Of a DNA stretch of 64,000 nucleotides, positions 33,201-44,700 are shown piece after piece. The notes beneath the pieces were generated by a model. The model was not told the DNA's origin. It made no database searches and saw nothing but the letters and a program-made list of their open reading frames with translations. The stretch is taken from the NCBI RefSeq assembly GCF_050003625.1, contig NC_134400.1, positions 226,154,085 to 226,218,084 of the forward strand, given 5' to 3'. How positions within the stretch are numbered: the first letter of the stretch is position 1; the number at the start of each line of letters is the position of its first letter. The position numbers and the translations under genes are program-made. Source of the DNA: Haematobia irritans (taxonomy: Eukaryota; Arthropoda; Insecta; Diptera; Muscidae).

Positions 33201-36200
33201 CGTAAAGACACTTGTGCGAAATCGCATAAAATGGCTTTAAATTTCAATATTTCCATAGTTTATTTACTAACATTGAGCTCCACCCCAGGGCATTATCCGA
33301 TTTAAATTTGAAGTCTAGAAATTTTCTAAGAAGTTTTAAAAATGTTATCCCAATCGGTTCAGGTTTAAAGAAACGTATATGGGAACATAAGCCCAACAAA
33401 TTTGAAGGATTTGAGATGATTGCGAAAATGTGGATATACAAAATGGTGCAGGGTACAATATAGTCGGCCCCGCCCGACTATAGTATTTCCTTCATGTAAA
33501 GATATTGATTTTTAAGTCGAATGTATTATACATTCGTGAAACAACATAAGACAAGAAGTGATGTCTTTATTTTAATTACTGAAGAATGCCAACTGGCTAT
33601 CTACACTTAACTTGTTGTCTTTTTCAATGTACTTTTTTAAAGATTAATGCACCCCAAACAATAATAAATCTTTCTGGTCACATATACACCATAAATTAAT
33701 ATAAATCGAATTTGAGCACAAATTCAAAATTTAAAACATCAACATGTCATATAAATTCAGAGATACATATACACATTACGATTGAAACTGATTGCCATCG
33801 AGATTACGAGTATAGTAATTTTCGAACAGTTAATGTAAACCACGGGCATCCCGAGAATGTATGAGACTAGTAAATATAACCGAATCGTACAGATGACGTA
33901 TGCTTCAAAAACAAAATATCTGTCAAGCTATGTCAACAAAAATTTACATAAAAAAATTCAGCTTCGCTTTAAGTTTTACCGCCTTCAACAGATTTTCAAT
34001 GATAATGCTGTCCATTGGAATTTGCATATCCATTCATCTTTAAACATACATATATGTATTTATGAATAAAATAAAAAGAAAAAATATTGAATATGACTCA
34101 CTTATTTTCAATATTTTCTAAGCGCTTGCGCAGATCCTCATCTACAGTCACCATCAAGCTTACACGATCATGTAAATTCGTCAAGAGCTCCTTGTAGTCA
34201 CAATGAGTTGATGTCGTCGAGTTAGTGGTAGGTGTTTGGTTCTAAAAGAACAGACACGAACATTTGCCAAAGATTATTCACCATTTTAATATTTACACAC
34301 TCACGTCTCGTCACATTTATATAATTTATTTTTCTTATCTTTTATTTTTGTATTTTTTACTTAGAATATAAACAAACCCTGATAAATTATCTTCCAATAT
34401 GTGAAAGATATACCAATACTACTGTTATGACTCTATTTTCAAGTTCACATCACTTCTAGCGGTATTCCATATTAGTTTTGCTGTTACGCATGCGCTCTGC
34501 CGGTTTCAGTTGGATTTCGTTCTTTCATTTTTGTTCGCTTTGGTCTAAGATGCTCGTTAATCACTAAAGTAAACTAACCGGCTCTATATACAACTGGGAC
34601 CACAAAATACAGAGAGAATCAAACAGTTTGAAATTTTGTTAACCTGCTGTAGAGTATTTCTACAGCTTGTTCATCTGTTGTGATGACGTCTAATGCTTCA
34701 GTATGGACTACACCTGTATGAAAATATCTCCATAGGTTCATACACTAAAAAAAGTTTACTTGGTTCAAAGGATTTTTCTTCCCTTACGGATTTTGGTTTG
34801 GTTTTTGATTCCGAGCCGATGTCGCGATGTAGCATCTATTTTTTTAGGTTTTAAATCTAGGCTCTATAAAATCATAATTGTGATACAGATATCAATTAAT
34901 GAGTTTTCATCCAATTCAAATTATAACGGATACTTCAAAAAGTGGTTTACTAATTAAAAGCAAATTTCTGGAAATAAGCCATTGACTATATTTGATGCCG
35001 TTTGTATATTTAATCCAGAGATTGTATATCTCAGTATTAAAGATTATTTCCTCAAAAATGTGTTTCTTTGCTTTACTTCAAAGGTGTACGACTTTAACGG
35101 AGTGCCGAAAATTTCAAATTACTAAATTTAATTAACAAAATTATAAAGCAAAGATGAACGTTATGAACGTTCTTTTAACTAAAATTCCTTTATTCCTTTT
35201 ACATTAAGTAAATATTTTTTCAGTGTATGCACACATTTGAAGATGCGCATTTATTTTACGTTTTGGAGATGTAAACAAAGATGATGCCTTATTGACATAC
35301 ATACTTCGCGGTGACTATACAGTACAATGAACTTTATGCATATTTTGTTGCGACATTATTAATATCATTTTTATTTTATTTTTATTATTCCAAATTATGA
35401 TGCATTAACATTCCGAATTAACCGTGGATTTCCCCATTCACAAAACTATAAAATATACAAGTGTACCCTCAAAAAAAATCGCTTCTGTAACATATACCCC
35501 AAACACATTTTGCTTCAAGCATTGTATTGTTCAAACATATTATGTTTCAGCTTAAGGCATACACTGGTAGAAAAAAAAAAAAAATAATGAAATTTTCTTT
35601 GTTTGTATGTGGATTTTTAAGGCGTCAATTGGTTACTTCCATTATTTTACTTACAGCATACTCTCTAGGTCTCTCTTTCTAAACACATATATGTTTATAG
35701 GCTATTTCTAAATTATTATATGTTTGCATCTAAGCATATTATATTTACAAACATTTTATATCCCAAACATAATATGTTCTAACATATATATATGTGCCAA
35801 ACATGTTATGCTAGTTTATGCACATTATATGCTTGCACTTAAAAATATTGTGTTAAAAAATTTGAGTTCCAAACATAATTTTTACACCCAAGCATATGAA
35901 AAACATCCTTTTTCGTCAGTGTCTTACGAACCTAACATAGCGTATCAAAAATGAATATGATCATCTCAAACATATTTTCAGAGAAAATAACAATTTTTTG
36001 GCGTAATTTGAAATGAAAAAATTGGCGCTCGAAATTGTGGAAAATTTTATAAATTAAAAAAAAAAACTCTAAACTAGTTTGTGGGAAATACGAATTTAGT
36101 ACATTTTTTCTCCTTCATTTGTGTATAAATTTCATTATCTCAAAGAAATTTGACTTTAATATTTTGTAAATTGTCTATGATAGTCCGATAGCTATCGAGG

Positions 36201-37106
36201 ATTTAAACTGCATGGTAATAAGTTTTTTAGTTCACAGAATCACTATAGGAATCACAATTGACAACTAATCTTCAAATTTGTATTGAAGAAATGCCATAGT
36301 AAAACTAACGCAAAATTTAACTTATTTTTATTACAAAAAAAAATATTTATTTGTAGTTAAATTTTATTTTTTGTTTTTCTAAATTTGTGACAGTCCGATG
36401 AAATTATCCTTTTATTTCAATTACCGTAGATCAATATGAACTGAGCGTAACCTGACAACATGGTATGGTTAAAATTGTCATGATTTGGCTCCAATTATTT
36501 CGTTCTTTACTTTTAGTTCATGTTTTCTTCTATGAGATGGTGTACTTTGGTGAGTTGTAGTTAAAAAATACACCAGGACAATAAAGTTTCCTGGTTTTTA
36601 CAATGCTTTGTGGAAATTTCAAAATGTGGAATATAATTTAATTCAATTTTCGCAGTTTACTTTTTTCCGTGTGGGTGAACTGTTTTTCGTTCTGAGTATT
36701 TGTGAAAGGTAATTTGGGGTCTTTTAATATATTTGCCATTCAATTAATTGCGAAATTTAAAATATTTAAAATAAACAACAATTCAACGTATAAATGTTAT
36801 CATATGAATGATAAGAGAACCTTTCCATAGATCAGTTCACTTTAATTCCAAATAACTTCTCTTGTAACTGATCTATTCACTATTCAATATTCGGTTCGGA
36901 TCGGATTTTTTTCTTGTAAAACCCACCATTCTCCACCGTTGCACATTGTTGCGTGTTGTATGTCGTTGTTGCCAATTTGTCTGCGGTGGTTGTGACGGTG
37001 CCGTTGTTGGATGGGGTTCTTGCATATGACAGTGGGTTACACTCATTATCAGGGTTACAAAAATCACCTCGATGAGGTATTTCATATTAAAGACTAACAC
37101 CGCCAT
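21259..37106 (-). CDS. Secreted coiled-coil/fibrinogen-related protein, six exons
   Basis: Exons (minus): 37106-36927, 34241-34102, 28131-27917, 24786-24576, 22101-21484, 21412-21259. All are GT-AG and in phase, totalling 505 codons plus stop. Residues 1-26 are a signal peptide. A Pro/Gln/Thr-rich stretch follows, then residues 70-260 are helical and heptad-rich with a Gln run (about 195-205). The fibrinogen C-terminal domain runs from Cys288 to about 496: GGGWTVIMNRFNG, FQRGWMEYKNGFGN, GEFFIGLD, the calcium-site motif FSTFDNDNDGCVDCNC (424-439), WWYNWC (447-452), and a closing YSLKAVKMLIRP. The known role of such proteins is pattern recognition, clotting-like binding or cell signalling; the ligand here is unknown. 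The coil suggests an oligomer. The 2.7, 6.0, 3.1 and 2.5 kb introns carry mobile DNA and only the last (71 bp) is small. Exon 4 has a tandem NAGNAG acceptor. The exon 1 donor (ATG|GTGGGT) is the least certain junction. Confidence 0.9.
22238..23440 (+). repeat. Dispersed repeat with GGGTAT hairpin head, split by a MITE
   Basis: The head reads TATACCCTTCACCAC and, after the MITE 22256-22795, CTGTGTGAGGGGTATAATAAG. Joined, these form the stem of a hairpin. GTCCGTCTGTCTGTCCATG follows, and the tail is GGGTATTATATAGTCGGTCCCGTC near 23405-23430. It belongs to the same broad class as 32745-33485 and 37945-47812. It lies in intron 4 of the fibrinogen-related gene. Confidence 0.65.
22256..22795. repeat. 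MITE, CACCGAAAGAATT family, copy 2 (540 bp)
   Basis: The same perfect 13-bp ends as 7293-7579 and TA on both sides (22254-22255, 22796-22797). The body is again made of TTCGTAA/TTACGAA palindromes, nearly twice as long as in copy 1. It sits in the hairpin loop of the surrounding repeat. Confidence 0.85.
23449..24412 (+). repeat. Tandem-monomer repeat, copy 3
   Basis: A canonical head (ATACCCACCACCATAGAATGGTG, TTGATCAGGGAG, GTCCGTCTGTCTGT) and about four monomers, some shortened to roughly 115 bp by internal deletion. The usual ATTCGGCC tail is absent, so the right end is truncated. It abuts the preceding repeat. Confidence 0.8.
24936..25371. mobile_element. 436-bp MITE with perfect 39-bp inverted ends
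   Basis: 24936-24974 and 25333-25371 are exact reverse complements over 39 bp; the core is AACCATAGCGATAGGCGGTA. The interior (about 360 bp) is less AT-rich than the flanks and has no convincing coding frame. No clear target duplication is visible. It lies in intron 3 of the fibrinogen-related gene, 150 bp upstream of exon 4. The perfect ends suggest a recent insertion. Confidence 0.8.
26303..26375 (-). other. tRNA-like module (minus) with A and B boxes
   Basis: Reverse complement: GCACCGTGGAGCAGTGGTTA at the head (A-box-like TGGAGCAGTGG) and GGGTTCGATCC (B box) at the tail, about the spacing of a real tRNA. It is probably a pseudo-tRNA or SINE head rather than a working tRNA, since it lies inside a repeat. 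Confidence 0.55.
26485..26560 (+). other. tRNA-like module (plus) with canonical A and B boxes
   Basis: The A box TAGCTCAGTGG at 26491-26501 matches the consensus. The B box GGTTCGATTCT lies at 26535-26545. The spacer of 33 bp is typical of tRNA genes. A tail CCGTCCAGGCGAAAGG is shared with 29272-29348. No convincing paired acceptor stem is seen. Confidence 0.6.
26895..27231 (+). mobile_element. tRNA-derived SINE inside the mariner
   Basis: A nearly full copy of the 6775-7111 SINE with B box GGTTCGATTCC and an internal GGCTATAAAAAGGAGG segment. GTAGTTCTTC occurs at 26885-26894 and again at 27232-27241 as the target duplication. The 3' tail is CCTAACCTAAACCTAAACC. Confidence 0.88.
28168..28440. 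repeat. Foldback repeat of ATTGATT/AATTAATT units
   Basis: Outer segments ATCACGAAAATT and AATTAATTTCGTGAT are inverted, and the body repeats CAATCACAA and AATTGATT-like palindromes. It lies in intron 2, just upstream of exon 3. The boundaries are approximate. Confidence 0.45.
28510..29649. repeat. AAACATA-palindrome MITE, copy C (complete)
   Basis: The left end CACTGTTAGAAAAATATG and right end TTTTGAGGGTG are flanked by TA (28508-28509, 29650-29651). The arms are AAACATATTATGTTT variants. A GAGAGAGAGAG tract lies near 28775-28795. The centre contains a plus-strand tRNA-like module (29272-29348) and the remnant of a minus-strand one (29130-29165). It lies in intron 2. Confidence 0.8.
29272..29348 (+). 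other. tRNA-like module inside MITE copy C
   Basis: GCTACGTAGCCCATTGGTAG (A-box-like) and CCCGGTTCGATTCACC (B box), then the shared tail CCGTCCAGGCGAAAGG. It is the counterpart of 26485-26560 and of the degenerate module at 1255-1335. Confidence 0.55.
29990..30160. repeat. AAACATA MITE, end fragment D
   Basis: TGAACATATTCTGAATATATACATATGC units ending in GATTTTTTGAGGGTG, the right terminus of copy C. Confidence 0.5.
30170..31165. other. Intron 2 sequence, nothing recognised
   Basis: AT-rich DNA without recognisable repeat ends or exon candidates. Confidence 0.4.
31168..32338 (+). repeat. Tandem-monomer repeat, copy 4
   Basis: A complete head (ATACCCACCACCATAGAATGGTG), GTCCGTCTGTCTGTCTGT, about four diverged monomers, a unique 3' region (ATCCAGAATCTGATATAGTC) and the tail CATGGTGGTGGG...ATTCGGCCTGGCCGAACTTACGG. 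The 14-bp ATACCCACCACCAT at the head and the GGTGGTGGG motif at the tail are inverted. Confidence 0.8.
32745..33485 (+). repeat. Dispersed repeat with GGCCCCGCCCGAC tail
   Basis: CGGCCGTATATACTTGCTCATC, then GTCCGTCTGTCTGTG and CGACTTCAAATTTGGCAC, ending GGGTACAATATAGTCGGCCCC. Same class as 22238-23440 and 37945-47812. Confidence 0.55.
34743..35225. repeat. 483-bp MITE, CACTAAAAAAAGTTTACTTGG type
   Basis: Ends CACTAAAAAAAG and ATTTTTTCAGTG, flanked by TA (34741-34742, 35226-35227). It shares internal TTTTGATTCCGAG with the CACTGAAAAAAAGCATGCCC family. It lies in intron 1, upstream of exon 2. Confidence 0.7.
35466..35922. repeat. AAACATA MITE, copy E
   Basis: The left end CCCTCAAAAAAAATCGCTTC matches copy A (692). 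The right arm runs in the same order as 1437-1665 and ends TTTTTCGTCAGTG. An A-rich segment at about 35570-35640 sits between the arms, and the tRNA-like centre is missing. Confidence 0.7.
35985..36690. repeat. Relics of the CACTGAAAAAACAGTG MITE
   Basis: Fragments such as TGTGGGAAATACGAATTTAGTA and TTTTAGTTCATG resemble the internal parts of 3539-4054, scattered and decayed. Confidence 0.3.
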
Positions 37107-37700
37107 TATCGATTTGTATGTTTGCTTTGGCTAATGCTATTATTTTTATTTGCTTTGTTGTTTGATTCGATTCCAATTCACTTTTTATGGACGTTATTTT
37201 GATTTTATTTTGTCAATGATTCATAAATTTGTCTCTTAATTTTTTGCCAATGACAGACGCCGCCTAACACCTTGGATACACTTGGATAGCCGCCCGACTA
37301 TGAAATTGTCCGTTCGCTTTTATTCGAATGAACCACACCGGTCGACGTTTACGTTGAGACTAAACTTGTTGTTGATCATTCGCTCTGTTTGCTAGATTGC
37401 GAAGATTCCTTGGCAAAAACAAAAACGCGCATTGAAGAAAAGCTAAACAGAAATCTTTTTCGCCAAACCAGAGGCAGTTGTTATCAGTTGGACCGCAAAT
37501 ATGTGCTCTCGCGTTGTGTGTGCCTGTGTGTTTGTTTTCGATGATGGCTCAGAGAGTGCCTTCTTCATAAGATAGATTTTTTTATCACCATTCGATTTTC
37601 TTTCGACAGCGGTTGATATTTTTCGGCTAATTTGATGATTGTGTTTAGAAAATAAATATAATACCGCAAACAGGTACTTGGACTGGCAGATTACTTATTA
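37107..37700 (-). promoter_or_regulatory. Likely 5' leader and promoter of the fibrinogen-related gene
   Basis: Upstream of the ATG at 37106. It is free of recognised repeats and richer in G+C (CGACGTTTACGTTGAGAC, GTGCTCTCGCGTTGTG) than the flanks. No convincing TATA box; the transcription start is not determinable. Confidence 0.35.
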
Positions 37701-39420
37701 GCGACTTTAAATAATGGCGCGAGTTTATGACAGACTAGGTTTGGTTATGTGTTCTTGAATCTCCTTAATTATAGGCGCTATTATAAGTTGAGTGAGGAGG
37801 AACTAATTCAATGCATTATCTATTGCACCCAAAGAAAATGTACACTCCTCCGGAACAAAAGTTTAGACAAATGAAGTTCCCCTTTGTTACATACACTGAA
37901 AAAAAGCATGCCCGGTTTCAAAGATTTTGTCTTTACACTAATAATTATACCCTAAACCACATAGTGGTCAGGGTATAATAAGTTTGATCGGCCAAAAAAT
38001 GTGTCTACCAGAAATATTGATTTTAGACCCCATAAAACATATACCGATCGACTCAAAATCACCTCCTGAGTCGATCTAGCGCTTGGTGTCCGTCCGTCCG
38101 TCTGTCCATGTATTTGTTGTTCACAGGATTCCGGTCGCAATTATTAACCGATTTCGATGAAATTTGGTGCAGGGAGCTTTTTGGGCACAAGGACGAACGC
38201 TATTGAATTTGGAAGAAATCGGATCAAATTTAGATATAGCTCCCATATATATGTATCGCCCGATTTCGACAAATGGGGTCACGTTGCGCGTTTTTTCAAA
38301 CGGATCGTCACCAAATTTGGCAAAAGGTAATCTTTTCCATCACCCTTCAAGTCTGCAAAATTTCATCCAAATCGGTTCATATTTAGATATAGCTCTCATA
38401 TATATGTATCGCCCGATTTTCCCAAATTTGGCCACAAAACCTTTTTTTATCAACCGATCTTACTCAAAGTTGGCTAAATATAGTCTTCTATAGCACTAAC
38501 TGTATGTGCAAAAAATCATCGAAATCGGTTCAGAATTAGCTATAGCTCCCATATATATTTTCTAAATTTGGCCATAAACCCTTATTTATCAACCGATCTT
38601 AACCAAATATGGCTAAATGTAGTCTTCTATAGCACTAACTATATGTGCAAAAAGTCGTCGAAATCGGTTGAGATTTAGATATAGCTCCCATATATATGTA
38701 TAGCCCGATTTTCCCAAATTTGGCCATAGAACCCTTATTTATTAACCGATCTTACTAAAAGTTGGCTAGATCCAGTCCCCTATAGTACTAACATATATGT
38801 ATCACCCGATTTTGAAAAATTCGCCCCTAATAACTTTATGTTTGACCTTACAAGCCTCATTTCTTAACTGATCTTACTCAAATCTTGCACAAGGTAAACT
38901 TTTGTGGTATTAATAAAACCCGCAAAATATTATGCTAATTGGTTCAGATTTAGATATAGCTTCCATATATATGCATCGCTCGATTTTCCCAAATTTGGCC
39001 ATAGTACTCTTATTTATTAAACAATGTTACTCAAATTTCAAATTTTGATGTACTAGCCGATCGTACTTATACGTACTTGTAGCTCTTACATAAGAATATT
39101 GCTCGATTTTTAAAATTTGTATTTATTACCCAGACTAATTTAACGATTTTCTCTTTTGTAATAATGGGCTCAATATTAGTGGCATACTAACTCCGTAGGC
39201 GCAATATCAACACAGCCAGTGTTGCTAGAAGTAGGGGAAATTCCCTATATGTGGGTTTTTTTTTCTAATATTTAGCGTCTTGTAGGGACGTAGGGCCACA
39301 ATGTAGGACATTTTCACTCAACGCAATTTGTAATAATTTTTACATTTTGGTGGCTCTAGAGGAGGAAATTAGGAGCCGGCAAGGCTTGATCTTTAACAAT
39401 GTGTGGTAAACTTTATTCCT

Positions 39421-39665
39421 GTAGAGAATTTTGTCAACATTTTATTTCTATAGAACATTTTGCCAAAATTGTATTTCTATAGAAATTTTTTTTTCAAAAT
39501 ATTATTTCTATAAAAAATTTTCTCAAAATTTTATTTCTGCGGAATTTTTTCTCAAAATTTTATTTCTATAGAATTTATTGTCAAAATTTTATTTCTATAG
39601 AAAAATTTCTCACAAAAATTTGTTTATAGAAACTTTTTCCAAAATTTTATTTTTATAGAGATTTA
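39421..39665. repeat. Tandem repeat, TTTTATTTCTATAGAAA unit
   Basis: About seven units of roughly 35 bp, each with TTTATTTCTATAGAA and TTTTCTCAAAA, followed by GGTAGAATTCTACC (a palindrome) and ACTGTGGCAACC near 39690-39715. Confidence 0.7.
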
Positions 39666-40806
39666 ACAAAAAAGATTACTAATTTGGGTAGAATTCTACC
39701 AACTGTGGCAACCGTGGTGGTAATACAAATTTATATTCTAAGTTATATACGTTGCATATTCATGTTTTAAGATAATAAAGTACTTACACAGATAAAAATA
39801 AGTTTGAGAACCAATAACTTTTGTTGGAAAACCAATAACAAAATTTGTTAATTTTCCTGCAACAAACTAATTTGTACTTTTAATAACCATTATTACAAAA
39901 AAGTTGTTAGCAATCGTTACCATCAGAAGGCAACAAATAATTTGTGTTCTCAATAACATAATTTGTAAGTAATTTGTTGAGCATCCAACAGAACAAAATA
40001 TTTGTTGTTGAACGTTACGTTTAATCCTTAACAAATATTTTTGAATTTGAACGAAAAAATTTGTATGTGGTTTGTTGGAGTCTATCAATGACTGTAACAA
40101 ATTTATTGGTGTATTGACAAAAAAATAAATTGAAATTGACAGAATTATTGCACCAAAATTGCCGGAACAATTTTGGAGATAAGTACACACAGAGAAGTAA
40201 TATGAGCAAAATGCTATTTTTGGACGGGGAACATGTAACATTTTTGTGTCGATAATCCTATACTCAGTTTTGTAAATGTATGATGATTTTAAATTTGAGT
40301 AGTCCAGGGTCTAGCAAGCATTTTGACAACTTTTTGCCCAGTGATATATATTCTAGTTAATTAGAATTGTAATAACTCTAATCCCGATATTAATATGGTT
40401 TTATTAATTATCTCATACAACAAACACATTTAAGAAACTACAAAATTGAAAAATATAAATTTTTCACAGACATTTATAAATGCTATTCTGTATTCTCTGA
40501 TGAATGAGCTCTTTGCTTGCTATCATACACGTGCATGTGCTATTACTCATTTTGTTCTAACGGTATTCTTCGCATACTTCTTTTAGCTTTCGTACATGTT
40601 CTCAGCGATGTGCGCATAACCAGCCTTGTATTTTTTGTTTTTGTTTTCATATCGATAGCAATCAACTATTTTCGCAACAAAACAATTTGTTGAAAATTCA
40701 GAATATTTCTATTATTTCCTCTGTCAAGCATCTACAAACACATTTCAACAACAAATGCCTCATATTCAGTAGACAAATTTGTTGAGCATCAGCAGATTTT
40801 ATATAC

Positions 40807-41761
40807 TGTTACGTTTTTATATTTAGGCGTTTTTAATTACCCGACAATTAAAACACAGTTCTTTTAAATAACGACAATCTACAATTTATTTACTATGACT
40901 TCACACTTTACAATTCGTCCACACTGAAGTTATGTTTGACGCTTTAATTAAGACTGACTCGTTAGCAGCATGCGAGCGCTTTTATATATGACGGTGTGGC
41001 AATACGAGAACATTCTGGTAGCACTACAATATTCTGGCAACGCCAGAACATTCTTAGACAATGCTAGAAGGATCTACGACCATTAAGTTATTCGTCTGGT
41101 GGCTGCCAAACACATACACACTCACATAGATATATGCTCGCATTACTACAACAACAATGACAATAGACAATGAGATGAGAATGCAGAATAACAAAGCAAA
41201 GGGGTTGCTATTCTATGAGAGAGTAAGAACTAACATTTCGGTAAGCAAACAAAAGAACATAAAAGAAATTCAGGAAAATACTAGAAAATGAATAGATGAT
41301 TCCAACAAGTGATAGCGAAGTTTTTTTTTTTTTTTTTTTTTTTTATTTATTATTTATTCAAAATATTATTGCATTACAATTCATAGTATGCCTCAGCGCC
41401 AACTTTGGCTTTGTAGAGGCTAGCTGGCAATTAACACTAGCAAAAATTTAATTTAAATTACATCCTATTAACAAATTCTATAGGTACAGATTTAATTTAA
41501 TTTAATTACATTGGGTGTTTTAGTATGAAGTTATGCATGTTAAAACACTAGAAGTATTTCAATGTTGTTTATCAAATATGTTTTCAGTTTCTTCTTGAAG
41601 GAAGTTAATGCCGATATTTCCTTTAAATCAGCTGGAAGCATGTTATATTCGGTGGGACCAGTATATTCGGTGGGACCAGTTTTATCGTTACAATTTGAAA
41701 TTTTAAATTAACGGAAACTAATTTAAATAAACTTATATCTATAATTATCAAATTCGTAACA
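40807..41761 (-). repeat. 3' LTR of the gypsy element, interrupted
   Basis: 955 bp: the 596-bp LTR plus about 359 bp of LINE sequence after GATAGCGAAG (41311-41320). The LTR resumes at TTTTATCG (41680). Confidence 0.93.
41321..41679 (-). mobile_element. Sixth level: 5'-truncated LINE in the 3' LTR
   Basis: The plus strand starts with a run of T (a poly(A) tail on the minus strand). The minus strand from about 41660 encodes a short frame, Leu-Pro-Ala-Asp-Leu-Lys, then Ser-Phe-Lys-Lys-Lys-Leu-Lys-Thr-Tyr-Leu, typical of the C-terminus of LINE reverse transcriptases, and ends near 41545. AGTTTT occurs at both junctions as a possible target duplication. The 5' end carries an 18-bp tandem duplication (TATATTCGGTGGGACCAG). 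Confidence 0.8.
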
Positions 41762-41775
41762 CTGCCTCCCGCTTA
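41762..41775 (-). promoter_or_regulatory. Polypurine tract of the gypsy element
   Basis: The minus strand reads AGCGGGAGGCAG immediately before the 3' LTR, the expected place for plus-strand DNA priming. It overlaps the end of pol. Confidence 0.6.
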
Positions 41776-44700
41776 AGCCTGTTCGTCCCGAACAGGCACA
41801 GAACCTGTTCCGTAAGGAGCCAATCGTTCCAGATGTACAACTTTCATCTTTGATCTAGGGCTGTCGTCCTTCTGAATCCGGTATACAACATCATTGATCT
41901 TCTTGATGACTTTGTATAGGCCTTCCCACTGTGTTTGCAGTTTAGGACACAATCCTTTCTTTCGTTGCGGGTTAAATAGCAGAACCAATTCTTCTTCTTG
42001 GAAGCCCTCAGTATTTACAGCACGATCGTATCTCGCCTTCATTCTGTTGCTGACCATTCTTATTTTGTTGCGCACTGATTCGTGAACTTCACCGAAAGTG
42101 TTTGGGATGTCGTTTCTGTTTTCTTCCATGGCGAGCTCATTAGGTTTAGCGCCGAATATCAGATCTCCAGGCAACTTCAACTCAGTTCCGAATAGAACAT
42201 TGGCCGGTGTTCGCGAGGTGGAATCATGAATGGCAGATCTATACGACAGCAAAAACTTTGGTATATGCTCGTCCCAGTCCCTCTGGCCGTTGTCCACTAC
42301 TTTTCGAAGATGTTCCTCCAGAGTGCGATTAAACCTTTCTACCATGCCATCGGATTGTGGATGTAATGGCGTAGTCCTCGTTTTCTTGATACCAAGGGAT
42401 TCACACATCTCTTTGAATATGGCCGATTCAAAATTTCTTCCCTGGTCTGAGTGAATCTCGGACGGCACACCGTAGCGACATATCCAGTTATTGTTGACAA
42501 CATCCACAATCGTTTTTGCCTCTTGGTTTGGAATTGCATACACTTCCGGCCATTTGCTGAAGTAATCCATGACCACAAGGACATAACGGTTTCCAGAATC
42601 ACTTACTGGGAAAGGGCCTGCCACGTCCATTGCTATTCTTTCAAACGGGGCTCCTGGTCTATATTCTTGCATAGGACCTCGACTTTTCCTTGTTGGACCT
42701 TTCGCCTTCATGCACTTCTCGCAATTGGCTACCCATTCAGCAATTGATTTCTGGCATCCAACCCAGTAGAATCGTTGCTTCACTTTATCGGCGGTTTTGG
42801 TTATTCCCAGATGACCTCCACTGGGACCATTATGGAACTCCGCCAAAACGTCTCTTATTTTGGAATCTGGAACGATGATCAAATTTCGGCTGCTCTTGCC
42901 ATCTTCGCTTTCCCATTTACGTTGCAGGGATCCATTGACTAGAACTAAACTATCCCATTGAGCCCAGTATGATTTCAAAAGTGGACTTTCGGCTGCGATG
43001 TCTTTCTTACTGGGCTTCTTGTTCTCTTCCTTTGCCGAAATAATTTTGTCCAAAATGGGATCTTTACGCTGTTCTGTTGGCCAGTCCACTCCAGATTCGA
43101 TGTGTAACAGCCGAATATCAACAATCTCCTCCTTGTGTTCAGCTTTCGAGCAGTGCTTGCATTCTATACTGCAAGGTCGACGTGACAAGGCGTCAGCGTT
43201 ACCGTGTTTTCCACCTTTTCTATGCTCGATACTGAAATCATAGCTTTGGAGCCTCTCGATCCAACGTGCCAGTTGAGCTTCCGGATTCTTGAATTGGAGC
43301 AACCATCGTAGAGCTGAGTGATCAGTCCTGAGCAAGAAGTGTTGTCCATACAAATATTTATGATAATGTTTTACACTCTCTATGACGGCTAGCAGCTCTC
43401 GTCGCGTTACACAGTAGTTCTTTTCGGGCTTGGACAACGTTCGGCTGAAATATCCGATGACCTTCTCCTTGCCTTCTATCTGTTGGGATAGCACACCTCC
43501 AATACCATGCGCGCTAGCATCTGTATCCAAAACAAATTTTTCGCCCGGAATAGGATACGCTAGAACAGGAGCTGAACATAAAAGTTCTTTTAAATGTTGG
43601 AATGAATCCTCCTGTTCGTCGCTCCACTGGAACTTCTGACCTTTTTGCGTCAATTTATGGAGACTAGCGGCGATGCTGGCGAAGTTTGGGACGAATCGTC
43701 GGTAATATGTACATAACCCAAGGAAACTTCTTAATTCGTGGAGATTTCGGGGTCGTGGCCAATCTCTGACAGCTTGGATTTTGTCTTCATCGGTGGATAT
43801 GCCCTCTGCAGTCACATGATGACCCAGGTATTTCACTTCCCGCTGGAAAAGGGAGCATTTCTTTGCGTTAAGGCGTAGACCAGCGGCTGACAATTGCTGG
43901 ATAACGTCTTTCAAGTTCTTAAGGTGCTCGTCAAATGTTTTGCCCATCACTATGATGTCGTCCAAGTATATCAAGCACGACTTCCAGTGCAACCCCTTCA
44001 GTACCCGCTCCATCAATCTTTCGAAGGTAGCCGGAGCGTTGCAGAGCCCGAACGGCATTACATTGAATTGCCAGAGACCGCCATTAACGCCAAAAGCCGT
44101 CTTTTCCTTGTCTTTCTCGGCGATCTCTACTTGCCAATATCCACTCTGCAAATCAAGCGTAGAAAACCATGTTGTTCCGGCTAGTGTGTCCAACGTGTCA
44201 TCAATGCGTGGAAGCGGATAACTGTCCTTTTTGGTGACATCATTCAGTTTTCTGTAGTCCACGCAGAATCGGGTACTTCCATCTTTCTTTTTGACCAGCA
44301 CAACTGGGGAACACCAAGGACTTGATGATGGCTCGATCACTCCACTCTCCGCCATTTCCTTTATGAGCTTTTGAACTTCGTCTCTTTTTGCCAGGGGAAC
44401 ACTTCGTGGTGCCTGTTTTATGGGCCTTTCTTCTGCGGTTTTAATTTCATGTTTCACTACAGATGTTCTTCCTTGATTTCCCTTTTCAGAAGCAAAAGCA
44501 GAGGCGTTTTTCCGCAACAATTGCTTGGCTTTATTTCTCTCTGACGGCGATAGATGACGTGTCCAAGCCTCAAAATACCCTTCTAGATGTTTTCTCACTG
44601 CTCCATGTGTCTTTGATGAGTTGCCTTCCAAATTGACTATTGCCTCGGCTGGTGTACATTTTCCAATATCAGAAAATTTTGCAATTTGCTCATGATTGTC

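Noticed and set aside
38164..38493. 109-codon plus-strand frame
   Set aside because: Lies entirely in monomers of the GGCCCCGCCCGAC repeat.
39867..40241. 124-codon minus-strand frame
   Set aside because: Lies in the AACAAATTTGTT palindrome MITE; no family features.
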